Notes under the pieces: model-generated
Databases searched by the model: none
Seen by the model: the letters and a program-made list of their open reading frames with translations, nothing else
What the model was told of the DNA's origin: nothing
Assembly: GCA_947305445.1 (NCBI GenBank)
Contig: CAMZDU010000098.1
Coordinates: 1-5,525 of the forward strand
Reading direction: 5' to 3'
Length of the DNA stretch: 5,525 bases
DNA from: an uncultured Selenomonadales bacterium
GTDB lineage: Bacteria > Bacillota > Negativicutes > Selenomonadales > Selenomonadaceae
Shown: one piece after another, positions 1-5,525 of the stretch
How the letters are laid out: each line of letters opens with the position of its first letter
Numbering within the stretch: the stretch's first letter is position 1
Program-made: the position numbers and the translations under genes

Positions 1-902
1 TCCTTGGCCGGCAAAATTTCTTCGATGCGCGGCATGTATTCGCCGGTGAAAACAAGACCCGTCTCCGTGTCGCCCTGTTGAGCACGTGTCAAGGCTCTGA
101 CTATGCAGAAATTGTGCTTGCAAGCCTTCAGGCACGAATCGCAGGTTTTGGGCGGAACGTTGCCTTCCATTACGCGTTTGGAAAACGGAGTTCGCACTGC
201 GCGACCGGGCAAACCGACCGGGCTGTTTATGACGACGACATCTTCCGGGCGGGATTTCAAGTAATATTCTTTCAGAGCGGGTGCGCCGTTTGATTCGAGA
301 CTTGCCGCGAAGCGCGAGCCCATTTGCACGCCGTTTGCACCGAGCTTTAACACGTCGGCGATATCTTTGCCGGTGAGGACGCCACCGGCCGCGATAACCG
401 GGATTGTGACGGCGGCGCGAATTGGTTCAATCAGCTCGCGGACGGAAACATTTGTACCGAGATGCCCGCCAGCCTCTTTGCCTTCGACGACAATCGCTGC
501 GGCTCCGAGTTTTTGTGAAATTTTGGCCAACTTGACAGAGGAAACAATCGGGACTATCGGTGTGCCGGAATCCCTTCCCAGGCCGAAAATATCGCGTGAA
601 AACCCCGCGCCCGCAACGATTAAGTCAATGCCCGCGTCTATTGCAGTATGAACAATCCCCGCAAAATCACTTGCCGCGACCATGATGTTTATGCCGATTA
701 TGCCGTCGGTCAAAGAACGAGCAAGTTTTATTTCGTAGCGCAATTCGTCATGCGCCATGCCCGAGGCCGCGATAAGCCCGATGCCGCCCTCTGCCGCCAC
801 AGCTGCCGCGAGCCGCGCCGTCGACAGGCGAATGGCCATGCCGCCCTGCACGATTGGGATTTTGGCTGTCTTGCTTCCTATTTTTAGGTCCGGTAGTCTC
901 AC
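1..902 (-). CDS. FabK / nitronate monooxygenase-family FMN oxidoreductase (3' end cut by window)
   Basis: A TIM-barrel FMN enzyme of the 2-nitropropane dioxygenase family, which includes the enoyl-ACP reductase FabK and nitronate monooxygenases. I read 300 codons from a GTG at 902-900; the stop lies beyond the left edge. Visible landmarks are the N-terminal IVQGGMA motif (residues 17-23), INIMV (71-75), the active-site EAGGHLG with His147, and the FMN-phosphate segments AAGGVLTG (171-178) and GVQMGSRF (191-198). A four-cysteine cluster, C-x2-C-x3-C-x4-C, sits at Cys254, 257, 261 and 266. The GTG is chosen because GAGGAG lies 5 nt upstream and the QGGM motif falls at the usual distance from the N-terminus. 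It lies just after fabG and acpP, which suggests a role in fatty acid synthesis, either as the enoyl-ACP reductase or as an accessory oxidase. The family is certain from sequence; the choice between FabK and nitronate monooxygenase is open, and the Cys cluster is not part of the S. pneumoniae FabK I know. The protein is presumably cytosolic: no signal peptide or membrane segment is seen. Confidence 0.9.
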   Translation of the reverse strand, partial: MRLPDLKIGSKTAKIPIVQGGMAIRLSTARLAAAVAAEGGIGLIAASGMAHDELRYEIKLARSLTDGIIGINIMVAASDFAGIVHTAIDAGIDLIVAGAGFSRDIFGLGRDSGTPIVPIVSSVKLAKISQKLGAAAIVVEGKEAGGHLGTNVSVRELIEPIRAAVTIPVIAAGGVLTGKDIADVLKLGANGVQMGSRFAASLESNGAPALKEYYLKSRPEDVVVINSPVGLPGRAVRTPFSKRVMEGNVPPKTCDSCLKACKHNFCIVRALTRAQQGDTETGLVFTGEYMPRIEEILPAK

Positions 903-907
903 GGATA

Positions 908-916
908 CTCCTCTCC
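908..916 (-). promoter_or_regulatory. Ribosome binding site of the flavin oxidoreductase
   Basis: The minus strand reads GGAGAGGAG, then five bases, then GTG. It fixes the GTG at 902 as the start; no ATG is nearby in this frame. The A/T run directly upstream (U7 in the RNA, 923-917) leaves the site unpaired, although it also sits just after the hairpin at 931-965. Confidence 0.75.
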
Positions 917-965
917 AAAAAAAGCTGTTAGGGATTAACGATTAGAGAGCCTAACCACTAATCCC
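917..965 (-). terminator. 15-bp RNA hairpin plus U7 run between acpP and the flavin oxidoreductase
   Basis: In the minus-strand RNA, positions 965-951 pair with 945-931 over 15 consecutive base pairs around a 5-nt loop (950-946). Three of the pairs are G-U. The same positions in plus-strand RNA would be A-C mismatches, so the structure favours minus-strand transcription, the direction of the genes. A run of seven U follows (923-917), but seven bases after the stem rather than directly at its foot, which is unusual for an intrinsic terminator. It could therefore be a weak terminator or attenuator that lowers expression of the reductase relative to acpP, or a hairpin that protects the 3' end of a processed acpP mRNA. 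The pairing is seen; the function is inferred. Confidence 0.5.
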
Positions 966-975
966 CCGTCACTCA

Positions 976-1029
976 TCAAGCGTTGGTTTCTCCGTCTATG
1001 TACTTAACAACATCTACCACAGTCTTAAT
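976..1029 (-). pseudogene. acpP: Stranded C-terminal codons of acpP after a premature stop
   Basis: Directly after the TAA at 1032-1030, the same frame continues for 17 sense codons and ends at TGA (978-976). The residues, IKTVVDVVKYIDGETNA, match the end of a bacterial ACP: the Ile-x-Thr-Val-x-Asp-Val-Val-x-Tyr-Ile pattern forms the last helix. Reading the TAA as one Lys codon gives a 78-residue protein, the normal ACP length. The segment has no start codon or ribosome binding site of its own, so it is not a separate gene. It would be translated only by read-through, or if the TAA is a sequence error. Confidence 0.85.
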
Positions 1030-1212
1030 TTATTCGGCTTTTTCGTCGGGGATTTCGATATTGAAGTCCTCTTCAAAGGCCATGATTAATTCGACTATGT
1101 CCAGAGAATCGGCACCGAGGTCGTCGACGAAAGTGGAACTCATCTGAATTTCGTCCTCTTCGACTCCAAGTTGCTCTTTGACGATTTTTTTAACCTGATC
1201 AAACGTTGACAC
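1030..1212 (-). CDS. acpP: Acyl carrier protein, truncated at 60 residues by in-frame TAA
   Basis: ACP carries growing acyl chains on a 4'-phosphopantetheine arm in type II fatty acid synthesis in the cytosol. The protein is very acidic and holds the attachment motif [12 protein letters not shown], with Ser36 as the predicted site. Helix I (about 3-15), helix II (36-51) and the start of helix III (56 onward) are present. The reading frame stops after Glu60 at a TAA, where ACPs normally have Lys-Ile (E. coli has AEKITTV). The normal C-terminal helix is encoded just beyond in the same frame (1029-976), so one A-to-T change in the coding strand accounts for the truncation. A 60-residue product would lack helix IV and probably not fold. 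The GTG start is supported by a near-perfect Shine-Dalgarno. The gene lies 28 nt after fabG, the usual fab order. The family is certain; whether the gene is functional here is doubtful. Confidence 0.93.
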   Translation of the reverse strand: MSTFDQVKKIVKEQLGVEEDEIQMSSTFVDDLGADSLDIVELIMAFEEDFNIEIPDEKAE

Positions 1213-1218
1213 TTACAG

Positions 1219-1229
1219 TCACCTCCTTT
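1219..1229 (-). promoter_or_regulatory. Strong Shine-Dalgarno of acpP
   Basis: The minus strand reads AAAGGAGGTGA, a long match to the 16S rRNA 3' end, with nine bases between GGAGG and the GTG at 1212. Such a strong site fits the high level at which ACP is normally made, and it settles the GTG start. Confidence 0.85.
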
Positions 1230-1240
1230 CAAAGCTACGT

Positions 1241-1999
1241 TCACATGACTAAGCCGCCGTCGACAGACAGGACTTGGCCGGTGATATACGCCGCCTGATC
1301 CGATACCAAGAACGCCACTGCATTGGCAACGTCGTCGGGCGTACCCATCCGCCCGGCAGGTATCTCTTGCAACATAACTTCTTTTACCTTTTCGGAAAGC
1401 GCGGCAGTCATATCGGTATTGATAAAACCGGGCGCGACCGCGTTAACCGTCACGCCACGCGAAGCAAGCTCTCCGGCCGCAGATTTGGTAAAACCGATAA
1501 TGCCGGCCTTGGCCGCTGCATAGTTGGCTTGACTGATGTTGCCCTTGAGTCCGACTACGCTGGACATGTTGACGATACGTCCGCTGCGCTGTTTCATCAT
1601 GAGTTTGGTGACGGCTTTGGTGCAGTTGAACACGCCTTTAAGGTTCGTGCTGATAACGCGGTCGAAGTCGTCCTCGCTCATTTTAATCAGGAGATTGTCG
1701 CGGGTGATGCCGGCGTTGTTGACAAGAATGTCGATTCTGCCCCACGCGTCGACAACCTGCTTGACGAGTTGCGTGACGGTCTCGAAATTTGAAACGTCAC
1801 CTTGCACGAGCATGACCGTACCGCCGGCGGATTCAATCTCGTGTTTGACGGCCTCGGCTTTCGCGCTGTTGGTTGCGAAGTTCAAAGCAACCTTTGCGCC
1901 GTCTTTGGCAAGCCGCAGGGCGATTGCCCGACCGATGCCGCGTGATGCGCCCGTCACGAACGCAACTTTGTCCGATAAAATTTTTTCCGTCGCACTCAT
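1241..1999 (-). CDS. fabG: 3-oxoacyl-[acyl-carrier-protein] reductase
   Basis: NADPH-dependent reduction of 3-ketoacyl-ACP to 3-hydroxyacyl-ACP, the first reductive step of each fatty acid elongation cycle; the enzyme is cytosolic and usually a tetramer. The 252-residue protein is a classical short-chain dehydrogenase. It has the Rossmann cofactor motif TGASRGIG (16-23), NNAG (94-97), and the catalytic set Asn119, Ser147, Tyr160 and Lys164 (YAAAK) with standard spacing. It ends with the usual ITGQVLSVDGGLVM, so it is complete and full length. The ATG at 1999 gives the standard N-terminus; GGGAGG lies 12 nt upstream and a closer AGG 5 nt upstream. A good sigma-70-type promoter lies just before the gene, and acpP follows after 28 nt, so fabG seems to begin a new transcription unit. 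The acpP neighbour makes FabG far more likely than another short-chain dehydrogenase. Confidence 0.96.
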   Translation of the reverse strand: MSATEKILSDKVAFVTGASRGIGRAIALRLAKDGAKVALNFATNSAKAEAVKHEIESAGGTVMLVQGDVSNFETVTQLVKQVVDAWGRIDILVNNAGITRDNLLIKMSEDDFDRVISTNLKGVFNCTKAVTKLMMKQRSGRIVNMSSVVGLKGNISQANYAAAKAGIIGFTKSAAGELASRGVTVNAVAPGFINTDMTAALSEKVKEVMLQEIPAGRMGTPDDVANAVAFLVSDQAAYITGQVLSVDGGLVM

Positions 2000-2025
2000 T
2001 ACAACCTATCGCCTCCCGTTTGCAG

Positions 2026-2054
2026 AATATAACACAAAGATTTTCGCTTGTCTA
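2026..2054 (-). promoter_or_regulatory. Candidate housekeeping promoter for fabG-acpP-reductase
   Basis: On the minus strand, a -35 box TAGACA (2054-2049, five of six consensus bases) and a -10 box TATATT (2031-2026, five of six) are separated by exactly 17 bases, with an extended -10 TG one base upstream of the -10. Transcription would start near 2019, giving a leader of about 20 nt that contains the GGGAGG ribosome binding site (2017-2012). This would uncouple the fatty-acid genes from the glycosyltransferase upstream. It is predicted from pattern only. Confidence 0.7.
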
Positions 2055-2062
2055 CAATTTTT

Positions 2063-2072
2063 AAGCATGCTT
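2063..2072. repeat. 10-bp perfect palindrome upstream of the fabG promoter
   Basis: AAGCATGCTT is a perfect palindrome ending 8 bases upstream of the predicted -35 box. Its position would suit a regulator site, but it does not resemble the FapR or FabT operators as I know them, and palindromes of this length also arise by chance. Confidence 0.25.
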
Positions 2073-2102
2073 GCGGACGCGACGCTTCAAAAAATTTTCA
2101 AG

Positions 2103-2126
2103 TTTGATTTAAAGTTCGCAATCAAA
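2103..2126. repeat. Inverted repeat between the glycosyltransferase and fabG
   Basis: TTTGATT (2103-2109) and AATCAAA (2120-2126) form 7-bp arms around a 10-nt spacer, 14 nt beyond the glycosyltransferase stop. In minus-strand RNA a run of six U follows about eight bases later. The stem is short and AT-rich, so it would be at best a weak terminator. It could equally be a protein-binding site, as TTTGA/TCAAA half-sites resemble some Bacillota lipid regulators, but the spacing does not match FabT. Confidence 0.3.
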
Positions 2127-2140
2127 ATCCATTAAATTTC

Positions 2141-3292
2141 TTAACTGTGAAATTTGCTAAGCTCCTGCTGAAGTCGCGCAATTTGTAAACGATAGACATT
2201 TACCGTGTTGAACAAATAAGCGGCCAATGAGGCGTCGTCAGACGAAAATTCTTTTTTGATAAGCGGATAAAGCTCGGCAGGGTGAACTTTCATGTAGATA
2301 TTCTGAAACGACCAAGGCCATCCGTAACTTCTATGAAAGAAAAAGTTCAGCACGGTGTAACGATAGTCCGCGTGTTCTTTGAAGAATGGTATCTTGTCCA
2401 TCATTCGCTCGAAGTCCTTAAAACCGCCAATCGAAACACGAAAATAGTCTGCGAAAGTTTTTTTTATGTCGACAGTATTTTCCCCTCGAGTAGCTGATCC
2501 GACACGCGGCCTTACAATATAGGTGACGTTTGGTACGCGTAAAAACTTACTTGCCTTACACAAACACTCGAAGAAAAAACTCATATCTTCGAACATGGAG
2601 ATATTTGTAAAACAAATTTGATTCACAGTCAAAAAATCGCGTTTACAAAACAGAGTCGGCGATCCCCAACGATATTCCCAATTTATCCATTTACGCATAC
2701 GTTCGGAAAAGTTATTTGATTCAAATTGAATTGTATTAATTTGTGTTCGTACACCCTTAATCAAAGTAAAATTTTTCGGATTGGTCAATTCGTTGAAGTC
2801 AGTCATTCGCGGATCATCAATGGACATCGCTTGTCCGCCATAAAGGTGAAACCTGCAGTTAAGATTGACGATATCCGCTTGATAGTCTTCGGCCAACGTC
2901 GACAATTCCTCAAGGGCGGTCTTGGTATACAGGTCGTCGCTGTCGAGAAAGGCTATATATTTCCCGCGAGCGTATTGAATGCCGACGTTGCGCGGCAAGC
3001 CGGGCGTGCCGGTGTTTTCACGCAACTTGATGACGTGTAGGCGACACCCCCCCCCCACATTGAAACGTTCGGCAAAGCTTTCGACGACTTCGACGCTGTT
3101 ATCTGTGGAGCAATCGTCCACAACGACGACTTCAAAATCTGTCATCGTCTGATAAAGCAAACTCTCCAGCGTTTGCGGAATAAATTTCGCCGAGTTATAC
3201 ATCGGAATAATGACCGACACGAGCGGGATTTTGTCCGTGACGGTTACGGCAGGTGCACTTGTCTCGCGCCGCCTATTTTTATTTTTAGCCAT
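2141..3292 (-). CDS. Family 2 glycosyltransferase with an in-frame G10 tract
   Basis: A GT-A fold sugar transferase that probably adds a sugar from a nucleotide-sugar donor to a surface glycan at the cytosolic face of the membrane; donor and acceptor cannot be read from sequence. The 383-residue protein has a basic, disordered-looking start (MAKNKNRRR), the GT2 entry motif VSVIIPMYN (25-33), VVDDCSTD (57-64), GLPRNVGIQYARGKYIAFLDSDD (98-120) with metal-binding Asp117-Ser-Asp119, and a probable catalytic-base motif FED at 234-236. The last 20 residues look like an amphipathic helix (YRLQIARLQQELSKF). There is no transmembrane segment. Codons 79-82 lie on a run of ten G (3056-3047), and a change of one base would truncate the protein before its DxD motif. 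The part at 2820-2580 is about one third GC, against more than half in the neighbours, which suggests horizontal acquisition or a swapped acceptor domain. The ATG at 3292 is chosen over one at 3352 inside murB because GAGGAG lies 7 nt upstream. Confidence 0.93.
   Translation of the reverse strand: MAKNKNRRRETSAPAVTVTDKIPLVSVIIPMYNSAKFIPQTLESLLYQTMTDFEVVVVDDCSTDNSVEVVESFAERFNVGGGCRLHVIKLRENTGTPGLPRNVGIQYARGKYIAFLDSDDLYTKTALEELSTLAEDYQADIVNLNCRFHLYGGQAMSIDDPRMTDFNELTNPKNFTLIKGVRTQINTIQFESNNFSERMRKWINWEYRWGSPTLFCKRDFLTVNQICFTNISMFEDMSFFFECLCKASKFLRVPNVTYIVRPRVGSATRGENTVDIKKTFADYFRVSIGGFKDFERMMDKIPFFKEHADYRYTVLNFFFHRSYGWPWSFQNIYMKVHPAELYPLIKKEFSSDDASLAAYLFNTVNVYRLQIARLQQELSKFHS
3047..3056 (-). 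repeat. Homopolymer of ten G in the glycosyltransferase coding strand
   Basis: Ten consecutive C on the plus strand read as G10 in the gene, coding Val-Gly-Gly-Gly (79-82). At ten the frame is open. I followed the other phases by hand: one G fewer runs on to a TAG just after 2953, and one G more reaches a TGA at 3020-3018. Both products lose the DxD and the catalytic half. Tracts like this change length by slipped-strand mispairing and act as on/off switches in surface-glycan genes of other bacteria. Confidence 0.9.
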
Positions 3293-3296
3293 AAAA

Positions 3297-4217
3297 TCAC
3301 TCCTCACCGATGATGCGGACTTCGGGAGTAAGCGTGACGCCGTGAACTTCACAAACGCGCCGCTTGACCTCGTCGATTAAAGTCAGCACGTCACGAGCCG
3401 TCGCGCCGCCGGTGTTCACGACAAAGCCCGCGTGTTTTTCAGAGACCATCGCTCCGCCGACACGCAAACCTTTTAAACCGGCCTTGTCAATGAGAGTGCC
3501 CGCGAAATGTCCTTTAGGCCGTTTGAAAGTTGAGCCGGCACTGGGCAAATCGAGCGGCTGTTTGCTCTCGCGGCGAACGGTGAAATCGTCCATTTTGCGC
3601 TTGATGTCTTCGACGTTGCCGCGCTGCAAAATCAATTCGACTTCGCAAATGGCGCAGCCGTTCTCCTGAAAAATGCTGTGACGATAGCCGAGGTCGAGAC
3701 TTGCTCCGCTGAATTCGACTAACTCGCCGCCGCGAGTGACCGCCTTGACGCTGGCGACGGTATTTTTCATCTCGCCGTCATATGCGCCCGCGTTCATGAA
3801 GATTGCGCCGCCGATACTGCCTGGGATTCCGACTGCAAATTCCATTCCCGTCAAGCCGTTTTCAGCCGCGAAGCAAGATACGTCCTTGAGCTTGGCACCC
3901 GCGCAGGCCGTGAGCCGTTGACCTTCGCAACGCATGCCGCCAAAAAATTTTTCGGTGAATTTGACGACAACGCCGCGAATGCCTTTGTCGCGCACCAAAA
4001 CATTTGAGCCGTTGCCGAGGACAACGCAGGGCAATTTGAATTCGTCGACGAGCTTAAAAATTTTCGAGATGTCCTCCGCGCTCGACGGGAAGATAAGCAC
4101 GTCCGCCGCCCCGCCGATTTTAAAGGTCGTGTGCTCGTTCATGGACGCGTGGAAGATAAATTGTTCCGGCCGCAAAAATTCTTCAAGCCGTGCGCCAAAA
4201 GTTTCTTCCCAAAGCAT
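3297..4217 (-). CDS. murB: UDP-N-acetylenolpyruvoylglucosamine reductase (type II)
   Basis: The second step of peptidoglycan precursor synthesis: FAD- and NADPH-dependent reduction of UDP-GlcNAc-enolpyruvate to UDP-MurNAc in the cytosol. The complete 306-residue protein shows HTTFKIGGAAD (29-39), the FAD-binding GNGSNVLVRD (68-77), GIPGSIGGAIFMNAGAYDGE (130-149), YRHS (179-182), SAGSTFKRP with the proton-donating Ser229, and LTPEVR with Glu299 near the C-terminus. The SAGSTFKRP form and the length indicate the shorter type II class of Bacillota rather than the E. coli type I. The ATG at 4217 follows the ilvD stop by 4 nt, with GAGGAG (4231-4226) inside the end of ilvD, so translation is probably coupled. 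The TGA stop (3299-3297) overlaps the ribosome binding region of the glycosyltransferase. Nothing suggests damage. Confidence 0.97.
   Translation of the reverse strand: MLWEETFGARLEEFLRPEQFIFHASMNEHTTFKIGGAADVLIFPSSAEDISKIFKLVDEFKLPCVVLGNGSNVLVRDKGIRGVVVKFTEKFFGGMRCEGQRLTACAGAKLKDVSCFAAENGLTGMEFAVGIPGSIGGAIFMNAGAYDGEMKNTVASVKAVTRGGELVEFSGASLDLGYRHSIFQENGCAICEVELILQRGNVEDIKRKMDDFTVRRESKQPLDLPSAGSTFKRPKGHFAGTLIDKAGLKGLRVGGAMVSEKHAGFVVNTGGATARDVLTLIDEVKRRVCEVHGVTLTPEVRIIGEE
3300..3305 (-). promoter_or_regulatory. Ribosome binding site of the glycosyltransferase inside the murB end
   Basis: GAGGAG on the minus strand forms the last two Glu codons of murB and lies 7 nt before the ATG at 3292. This settles the start of the glycosyltransferase and suggests translational coupling to murB. 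Confidence 0.8.
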
Positions 4218-4221
4218 CGGA

Positions 4222-5525
4222 TTAGCTCCTCAAAACGGCACCGGTCGACGCGGAAGTTGTGAGCTTGGCATAGCGGGCAAGGTAACCAGTTTTAATCTTC
4301 GGTTCGGGTTTAGTCCAGGCGGCGCGACGTTTGACAAGTTCTTCGTCGCTGACTTCGAGTTCGAGCTTGCGATTGGGGATGTCGATAGAAATTATGTCGC
4401 CGTCATGAATCAGCGCAATCGGACCGCCCTCCATTGCTTCGGGGGAGATGTGGCCGATACACGCGCCTTGGCTTGCGCCGCTGAAACGACCGTCCGTTAT
4501 CAAGCCGACTTTGAGTCCCGCGCCGGTGATTGCCGCCGTGGGGTTGAGCATCTCCTGCATGCCGGGACCGCCCTTGGGGCCTTCGTAGCGAATGACAACA
4601 ACGTCGCCGTCGTGAATTTTTCCGGCCATAATAGCATCAATGGCAGTCTCCTCGCTGTCGAAGCAACGAGCCGCGCCTTTGTAGACGAGCATGTCTTCGC
4701 TGACGGCGGACGCTTTAACAACCGCGCAGTCGGGGCAGAGATTGCCCTTAAGAATCGCAATGCCGCCCGTCGCACGATAGGGATTGTCAACCGTGCGAAT
4801 GACGTCTTCGCGTTCAATGCGAGCGTCGGCAATTCGTTCGCCGAGCGTGCCCGTAACGGTGAGCGCGTCGAGGTTCAGCAGATTTTTTTTGCTCAGCTCG
4901 TGCATGACTGCGTTTATGCCGCCCGCCTCGTCAAGGTCTTGCATGTGATGACTTCCCGCGGGGCTGAGCTTTGTGATGTAGGGCGTGCGCGCAGAAATTT
5001 CGTCGAAGAGCGTCGCGGGAATTTTTATGCCGCATTCGTTGGCAATGGCCGTCAAATGCAAAACGGTATTCGACGAGCCGCCGATGCCCATGTCAACGGT
5101 TATTGCGTTCTCGAAAGCTTTGCGCGTCAAAATATCACGCGGGCAAATATTTTTCTCTAACATATCCATGATGACTTTGCCGGCGCGTTTGGCGAGAATC
5201 AGCCGCGCTCCGTTGTAGGCGGCGGGAATTGTGCCGTTGCCGGGCAATGCCATGCCGAGAGCCTCGCTTAAACAGTTCATCGTGTTCGCGGTGAAAAGTC
5301 CCGCGCACGAGCCGCAACCGGGGCAAGCGTGCGCCTCAAGGTCAGTCATTTCCTCTTGCGACATTTTGCCCGCCGCGAACTTGCCCGCCGCCTCGAAAGC
5401 TTGACTTACGCTGATGTCGCGCCCGTGAAAACGTCCGGCAAGCATCGGGCCGCCGCTTACGATTATCGACGGAATGTTAAGCCGCGCCGCCGCCATAAGC
5501 ATGCCAGGACCAACTTTGTCGCAGT
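4222..5525 (-). CDS. ilvD: Dihydroxy-acid dehydratase (5' end cut by window)
   Basis: An Fe-S dehydratase that converts 2,3-dihydroxy-isovalerate or -methylvalerate to the 2-keto acid, the step before transamination in valine and isoleucine synthesis (and feeding leucine and pantothenate); cytosolic. The frame is open at the right edge; 433 residues are visible and roughly 120 N-terminal residues are missing. The first full codons read CDKVGPGM, holding a cluster-ligand Cys and the metal-binding Asp-Lys. [26 protein letters not shown] (visible residues 67-84, another cluster-ligand region), [16 protein letters not shown] and TDGRFSG follow, the last with the serine (348) proposed as catalytic base. 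The C-terminus ends at TAA (4224-4222), 4 nt before murB. The related 6-phosphogluconate dehydratase (Edd) is a possible confusion, but the CDK...[15 protein letters not shown] segment is typical of IlvD. An ilv operon probably lies to the right. Confidence 0.96.
   Translation of the reverse strand, partial: CDKVGPGMLMAAARLNIPSIIVSGGPMLAGRFHGRDISVSQAFEAAGKFAAGKMSQEEMTDLEAHACPGCGSCAGLFTANTMNCLSEALGMALPGNGTIPAAYNGARLILAKRAGKVIMDMLEKNICPRDILTRKAFENAITVDMGIGGSSNTVLHLTAIANECGIKIPATLFDEISARTPYITKLSPAGSHHMQDLDEAGGINAVMHELSKKNLLNLDALTVTGTLGERIADARIEREDVIRTVDNPYRATGGIAILKGNLCPDCAVVKASAVSEDMLVYKGAARCFDSEETAIDAIMAGKIHDGDVVVIRYEGPKGGPGMQEMLNPTAAITGAGLKVGLITDGRFSGASQGACIGHISPEAMEGGPIALIHDGDIISIDIPNRKLELEVSDEELVKRRAAWTKPEPKIKTGYLARYAKLTTSASTGAVLRS

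Noticed and set aside
1..902. Plus-strand open frames at 78-293, 367-651, 648-887 and 757-945
   Set aside because: All lie opposite the clear minus-strand flavoprotein, whose frame is open from 902 to the edge with all family motifs.
2085..2126. Intrinsic terminator after the glycosyltransferase
   Set aside because: The only stem is 7 bp and AT-rich, and the U-run is about eight bases away, so I list it as an inverted repeat and not a terminator.
1274..2135. Two overlapping plus-strand open frames opposite fabG (172 and 199 codons)
   Set aside because: Both are antisense to a complete fabG with all catalytic residues, neither has a recognisable domain, and one runs into the promoter gap only because that gap happens to lack stops.
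2953..3135. A 60-codon minus-strand open frame inside the glycosyltransferase
   Set aside because: It is the shifted frame of the same gene around the G10 tract, with no domain of its own. It matters only as the path a one-base deletion would take.
3293..3352. Upstream ATG at 3352 as the glycosyltransferase start
   Set aside because: It lies inside the conserved end of murB, and the ATG at 3292 has a GAGGAG ribosome binding site at good spacing.
4883..4890. A8 run in ilvD (and a similar one at 2458-2465 in the glycosyltransferase) as phase-variation tracts
   Set aside because: Eight A is common in coding sequence, ilvD is a housekeeping gene, and the A runs encode ordinary Lys codons. Only the G10 run is exceptional.
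3934..5160. A 408-codon open frame on the plus strand opposite murB and ilvD
   Set aside because: It spans two well-identified genes on the opposite strand, its residues show no recognisable domain, and GC-rich codon bias of ilvD readily leaves an antisense frame open.

Overview
All recognisable genes in this 5.5 kb window lie on the minus strand, so transcription runs from high to low coordinates. The proteins look like those of a low-to-medium GC anaerobic member of Bacillota. The fabG-acpP-flavin reductase cluster, the type II MurB and the style of the glycosyltransferase fit Negativicutes (Selenomonas/Veillonella relatives) best. That placement is an inference from protein style, not a database result.

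In transcription order: (1) ilvD, the 3' three-quarters of dihydroxy-acid dehydratase (5525-4222, cut by the window edge); (2) murB, 4 nt downstream (4217-3297); (3) a family 2 glycosyltransferase (3292-2141), whose ribosome binding site overlaps the end of murB; (4) a 141-bp gap with a good promoter; (5) fabG (1999-1241); (6) acpP, acyl carrier protein (1212-1030), which ends early; (7) a 15-bp RNA hairpin; (8) a FabK/nitronate monooxygenase-family flavoprotein (902 to the left edge, cut at its 3' end). ilvD, murB and the glycosyltransferase form one tightly packed unit (amino acid synthesis, peptidoglycan precursor, surface sugar transfer). fabG, acpP and the reductase form a second, fatty-acid unit: FabG reduces 3-ketoacyl-ACP, ACP carries the chain, and the flavoprotein could be the enoyl-ACP reductase or an associated oxidase.

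Two features stand out. First, acpP has an in-frame TAA after codon 60, yet 17 more well-conserved ACP codons follow in the same frame before a TGA. A single base change from AAA (Lys) would explain it, so this is a very recent nonsense mutation, a sequence error or a read-through stop. Second, the glycosyltransferase contains an uninterrupted run of ten G (coding strand) before its catalytic DxD motif. It is in frame at ten, but one base more or less causes early termination, which is the form of a phase-variable surface-glycan switch. The same gene becomes much more AT-rich in its second half than its neighbours. The hairpin after acpP is fully paired only in minus-strand RNA, because G-U pairs replace what would be A-C mismatches in the other strand. 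I found no tRNA, rRNA, CRISPR array or mobile element, and no stretch over 300 bases without a gene.
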